Of a stretch of DNA of 23,286 bases, positions 19,621 through 23,286 are shown piece by piece. The stretch is taken from positions 1,305 to 24,590 of the forward strand of contig JAKCWW010000794.1 of assembly GCA_026260175.1 (NCBI GenBank), in the 5' to 3' direction. The notes under the pieces are model-generated. The model was not told where the DNA came from. It was given only the letters and a program-made list of their open reading frames with translations, and did not search any database. How positions within the stretch are numbered: position 1 is the first letter of the stretch; the number at the start of each line of letters is the position of its first letter. The stretch comes from Reticulitermes lucifugus (Eukaryota; Arthropoda; Insecta; Blattodea; Rhinotermitidae). Both the position numbers and the translations under genes were made by a program.

Positions 19621-20706
19621 CTATATACAATGCAAAGTCAGAAGTGAATCCCCACTCAAGCAGCGTGATTGTGATAAAGCTATTCATGTCTGCCACACAT
19701 CCCAGGAAGATAATGAGTTTGGTGTGTAGCAGGGCCACCCTTTGTCCACAACACATCCCACATAGACTGACTTGAAAATGAAGCCTCGGTGAGAATCCGG
19801 AATCCAATTTTCTAGGCAGGTAGATTAAATCTAATATAAGTCAGCTTTAAGTATGAACACAACGCTTCCTGCTCCGGGCGAATGCTGAGTTTAAACGCTG
19901 CAGAGGGAAATCACGTCCTATATACGTATTTACTGCAACATTTGTACAAAAGCACCACAAATATTTTCCTTTTAACGCTAGGGCTCAAGGTTTGGAATTT
20001 TTTTAAAATGATAAATCATCTTCAATTTATGTCGGAGAAGCATTTCTAAAAAAGCAGGTCCTGTAATAAAAAGACGTCATTTGGAAATCAGTCGCAACTT
20101 CCCGGTTGCACTTACTGCTGAAAACGCCGTTATGTCAGACGAAAACGATGTTAAAAACCTTACTCTTCTAATTAACCAAGTTACAGCCAAACAGCAAAAT
20201 TCGGAATGATGTAATTTAGCAGGAGGCTATACGAACAGGGTTTGTATTTAGCTGTTTCATTTAGAAATTTTCGTGGATCTGTATCACGAATCAAGGAATC
20301 TTGTTAACTCTGTGAATTTTTCGTGGCCGTCAAGTGACATGCATAAAAATTAGTCTCGCCTCTGATGCTTTTATGGGTCTGAATACTTAGAATTCCCTCG
20401 CGTTTGCATACGCGGGAATATTGCAAAGAATATCACAGTTCATCACGTGTAGCCGATGGAAATTCTGTGGTATATGAGAAGTTTATTTATATGAATTTAT
20501 GAACGTGTTGGAAGAGCACTAGTCGAAAAAAGCAAAAAAAAAACAGCATCTTCAATAAGCACAGGAAAGGTAGTTATGGTGGAACTAAACTCAGAAAAAC
20601 TTTACTAACATACATGTTTCTTCATAAATGTGCAGTATGCAAACGTAACATGATTTCTAACTCATCGAGGAGAGTCATTCTTAATAAACAAATGGTATCT
20701 CAGCTA

Positions 20707-20852
20707 AATTCCCCGCACTGCATGGAACCCTAAAATTCATTATCGTGTTCATAACTGAACACTGCTTGTTCATACCCTGAGCCAGATGAATCCAGTCCAC
20801 GACCACCCATCATACTTTGTCAAGATGCACTTGAATAATATCCTCCTATATA
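20707..20852 (-). pseudogene. LINE retrotransposon ORF2, C-terminal relic (copy 1)
   Basis: Translating the minus strand gives EDIIQVHLDKV, a stop, WVVVDWIHLAQ and then MNTIMNFRVPCSAGNLAE. This follows the C-terminal tail common to many insect LINE polyproteins, where a WEDNIKMDL stretch is followed by VDWI-LAQDRD-WRALVNTVMNLRVP. The stop and the loss of the DRDQW residues show it is dead. It and copy 2 at 20990-21150 are in the same orientation, about 290 bases apart. Confidence 0.72.
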
Positions 20853-20989
20853 TACCAGGTATTTCAAGTGGTCTCGTTCTTTCACGTCTTCCAATCAAAA
20901 TTTTGTGCACATCAATTTTTCTGTTCCAAATACAACATAAACAATAAATCCGTCCGGAACGTGACGCAGTTCAAGTATCAGGGAACTAC

Positions 20990-21150
20990 ACCCACAACAT
21001 GAGCACATTATGGAACCCTGAATCTCATTACCATATTCACAACAGACCATCACTGGTGCGCATTCTGAACCAAGTGAATCCAGTCCACCTCCTCCCTCTC
21101 TCTCTCTCTTTAACATGCATTTTAATATTACTCTCCCGTCATAAAATCAC
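20990..21150 (-). pseudogene. LINE retrotransposon ORF2, C-terminal relic (copy 2)
   Basis: The minus strand gives SNIKMHVKE, then an Arg/Glu/Gly stretch caused by a (GA)n run at about 21097-21112, and then after a frame change EVDWIHLVQNAHQ, a stop and WSVVNMVMRFRVP. It aligns with copy 1 at DNA level over about 130 bases, for example tggaaccct and gtgaatccagtccac against gatgaatccagtccac. The expanded GA run and stop codons show decay. Confidence 0.72.
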
Positions 21151-21430
21151 GTACGATTACAGTCTTTTGCATACGACAAAAATCACTGCCGTTTTAGATA
21201 GCCGGCCGGAAGATAAAAATTCTGGATTTTGATGAGAGTAACAAATAAGAATTTAAAGTACGACTAAGTGAAGAGCAGTTTAAATTCGGAAAATTCTAAT
21301 AATATTCGTGTCTTATCTTTTGTCTGTCTGCTGTCTAAAATCCCGAATATTTCAATGACGTTACCTGTTTTATGGATTTCTAATACTCCAACACAATTAA
21401 TAATTCTAATGCTCGATATCTAATATAAGT

Positions 21431-21676
21431 AAAGGTTACGCTATCCCTATATAGGCCTGGATAGGCCCTTAGGGCCTCAAAAGTTTGAGGCTTCGAGAAC
21501 TTCTAAACAATCGGCACATGACTGTGGCAAGGTTGTCAGTTCCATGCACCGGCCGCTTTTACCCTCAGGAAACATCCCTGGTACTCATTTCTGTTAGAGG
21601 CTGAGTCGATCCCAGGGCCACCATGCGGCCTGAAGGAGTACGCCAATAAAAAATCCCAATGGTCCCATCGGGAATT
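21431..21676 (-). mobile_element. SINE family D, 5'-truncated copy
   Basis: It matches the body of 18613-18913, with shared stretches such as caatcggcacat, ggcaaggttgtcag and ctggtactcatttctgttag. It stops at the box B side (gtcccatcgggaattt), so the tRNA-like head is missing. The shadow peptide reads IDSASNRNEYQG in another frame. Loss of the head suggests truncation during reverse transcription, or later deletion. Confidence 0.82.
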
Positions 21677-22329
21677 TTCGTTATCTAGTAAAAACTCATA
21701 TCTAAAATTATGTTGCATGTTCGTTGTTCTTGCAAGGGACAGTTCAGTTTTAAGTACGAATTTTGACTCTGACGAAGCAGGAGCACTGTGTTTTATTTCA
21801 GAATAACAGTTTACTTTCTTTTTAAGTGATTCACGTATTTTAATTTATACAGAAATCTCCATGTTTGATCTAACGTTCACGCAACAGCGTAGTGTAAGCT
21901 TCCTTTAACTGACATACTTCTGTCCAATGACTAATTCAACATCTTCTTTTATATCTCACCTACTACTTTAATCGACTCATAGACATTCATGATACAAACA
22001 ACCGCGACACCCTCCGTCACGAAACACCCGTCGAATACTCAAAATGAACCACGTGTCCATCGTCGCATGCTGCTCCTACAACAAATCTCATTCTGTTTTA
22101 ACACGCCCGATGAACAGCAGAACAACTAGCACCTTTTCCACTGGGTCGAGAAAAATAAGAAGAATATTTAGAATTATGAGTGAAAATGGAAAAAAAATTA
22201 CACAACGAGGAGCTTCATAAAGTGTAGTATTCAAAAGTAAAATTAAAGCGACTTGAAGAGGATGAGATGGATGAGATATGTACCATGCAGTCAGGAGGCG
22301 AGAAATGATAAAAAATGTTAGTCGGGAAA
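21677..22329. other. Intron stretch with no recognisable feature
   Basis: No exon or repeat family was recognised. The minus-strand frame at 22215-22568 runs over the LINE relic on the opposite strand and is serine-rich, so it is probably not a gene. Confidence 0.5.
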
Positions 22330-22450
22330 GGTGAAAAGAGAAGGCAACTTTGGAGATCTAGGCGTGCATTACAGTATAATATTAAAATGGGTGTAACACT
22401 AATCGGGTCACATGATGTGGACTGGCTGAACCGAACTACCCGAAGACAGG
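22330..22450 (+). pseudogene. Possible LINE ORF2 C-terminal relic (plus strand)
   Basis: The plus strand reads RRQLWRSRRALQYNIKMG, then VTLIGSHDVDWLNRTTRRQD and a stop. This follows the order of the LINE tail motif (R-R-W, NIKM, about 10 residues, DVDW-N) but is more diverged than the two minus-strand copies. Similarity ends after DVDWLN. Confidence 0.45.
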
Positions 22451-23170
22451 ATTGAACAGAAGGACTGTCTCTGGTGCATCCTGACAAGGAGTAATGCACT
22501 GTAGGTAGGTGGAGACGAACACCTTGCAGGAAAAAGAGTAATGTTCTAATTCTTTGTACAGTTGCCAACGTGATACCTTCATATGGTCAGAATCGTTTTA
22601 TTAATTAGGTGGGATATGACAAAATAAATTTTCAGGGGAACAGGGTTTTATCAAAACGAGAGTTATGGCTCCCCGTAAAATACGTCTCCAGGCATATCTT
22701 ATTAATAGTGGGGGTTATAGGACAGAAATTGAAAGAAATTCCCTGAAAATGAACATTAAGTCATTCCGCCAAAACGTTGATTCGTGCATTCTTAGGTTTT
22801 ATCATGCTGCTCCGACTATAAGCCACATAAAACGAATAAGATGGGAAACTGAAGATGAATATGTAAGCCTTGTAGGTAAAGTTTTCTCAGCATATCATAC
22901 AACCTGTTTAAAAGACAGGACATCACAAATTTAGTACTTTCCATAAACTTGCATACTGACGCGCGTGTAACCTATAACCTCCCCTTCGCACATATGCAAT
23001 TTCGCGCGCGCATATGCTCACATATTGAAGAGACACGCCTACGGAGGGAAACTTACTCCCCCTCCCCCTTCCTGCAGAAGAAATTCAGCTAGGATAGTCA
23101 GTGGAGTCCAGTCAAAATTCTAACATGGCTACTTACGTAAAATAAACACTGCAAACATAGGGAGTCCGGC
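22451..23170. other. Intron stretch with one unassigned reading frame
   Basis: The plus-strand frame at 22665-22934 is 89 codons from an ATG, with basic residues and a RIRWETEDEYVS stretch. I do not recognise it and see no family motif. It could be the decayed end of a transposon. A CpG-rich patch with gcgcgcgcatatgc lies at about 22994-23010. Confidence 0.4.
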
Positions 23171-23245
23171 GATCCCAGTGGCCGCGCGGTCTAAGGCATG
23201 ATTCTTCGGCCGTCTGCTTCATGGGATCGTGGGTTCGAATCCGCC
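23171..23245 (+). mobile_element. tRNA-like SINE head, first of a tandem pair (family B)
   Basis: It reads gatcccagtggccgcgcggt and ctaaggc (box A), then gggttcgaatccgcc (box B). It matches the head of the SINE at 4512-4758 read on the minus strand. A second head follows at once at 23246, giving a 75-base period. The T-arm pairing is poor (gtggg against ccgcc), so it is not a functional tRNA gene. Confidence 0.8.
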
Positions 23246-23286
23246 GATCCCAGTGGCCGTGCGGTCTAAGGCGTGGGTCTGCGGCC
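23246..23286 (+). mobile_element. tRNA-like SINE head, second of a tandem pair, cut by the window edge
   Basis: It reads gatcccagtggccgtgcggt then ctaaggcgtgggtctgcggc. It is closer to the family B copy at 4758 (gccgtgcggtctaaggcg) than the first head is. The rest of the element lies beyond the window. Confidence 0.8.

Larger units (their letters stand above)
8230..23286 (-). other. Partial intron upstream of exon 8114-8229 (at least 15 kb, inferred)
   Basis: The acceptor TAG at 8232-8230 marks its 3' end. I found none of the earlier receptor exons to its right, meaning the Cys-loop segment usually reading near FPFDEQTC, the WxPD loop or the signal peptide. The simplest reading is one long repeat-filled intron running off the right edge. 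A short or diverged exon could have been missed by eye, so the single-intron claim is an inference. Confidence 0.55.

Noticed and set aside
22665..22934. 89-codon plus-strand frame starting MAPRKIRLQ
   Set aside because: No recognised domain or family motif and no splice context. It is kept only as a note in the surrounding stretch.
23171..23286. A tandem tRNA gene cluster
   Set aside because: T-arm and acceptor pairings fail, and the sequence matches the head of the SINE at 4512-4758.

Overview
The window looks like nuclear DNA from an insect. It is AT-rich, has no dense gene array and no long open reading frame, and is full of tRNA-derived SINEs, decayed LINE tails, hAT-like ends and microsatellites. 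The repeats resemble those I associate with cockroaches and termites (Blattodea). Examples are the SINE shadow peptides reading TEMSTR and GVKRPRRGV, and LINE tails reading VDWIHLAQ. That placement is recognition from memory, not a search result.

The only host gene I can support lies on the minus strand. Two exons, 8229-8114 and then 3789-3621, encode consecutive parts of a nicotinic acetylcholine receptor alpha subunit. They cover the end of the ligand-binding domain with the alpha-defining adjacent cysteine pair, then transmembrane segment 1 up to the PSDSGEK junction. Their splice phases fit exactly. The rest of the receptor was not found here: earlier exons should lie beyond 23286 and the next exon (transmembrane segment 2) to the left of base 1. 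Most or all of the window is therefore intron, with a left partial intron (1-3620), one complete intron (3790-8113) and a long right partial intron (8230-23286).

Layout from left to right. A SINE of family A lies at 92-321 and a longer one at 2053-2334, the latter flanked by unusually long direct repeats. A SINE-like element lies at about 1487-1735. (AAT)n runs and a near-perfect 21-bp hairpin precede exon 3621-3789. The complete intron holds a family B SINE (4512-4758), an inverted duplication of a retroelement-terminus-like repeat (5040-5263), a pentanucleotide run, a 32-bp tandem repeat and a possible hAT end. Beyond exon 8114-8229 are a reversed composite repeat (10179-10345), a possible non-autonomous hAT element (12841-13245), a fresh family C SINE with a perfect 12-bp target duplication (14052-14338), and an old family C copy (17702-17910). 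Two family D SINEs (18613-18913 and 21431-21676), two regions of degenerate ACTGA-type simple sequence, a hAT-like right end (19620), three LINE C-terminal remnants and a tandem pair of tRNA-like SINE heads at the right edge complete it.

I found no operon, CRISPR array, functional tRNA or rRNA, or intact mobile-element gene, and nothing I would call a new biological system. The features most worth a second look are the hairpin at 3207-3254, the inverted repeat at 5040-5263, the roughly 60-bp flanking repeats around the SINE at 2053-2334, and the tandem tRNA-like heads at 23171-23286.
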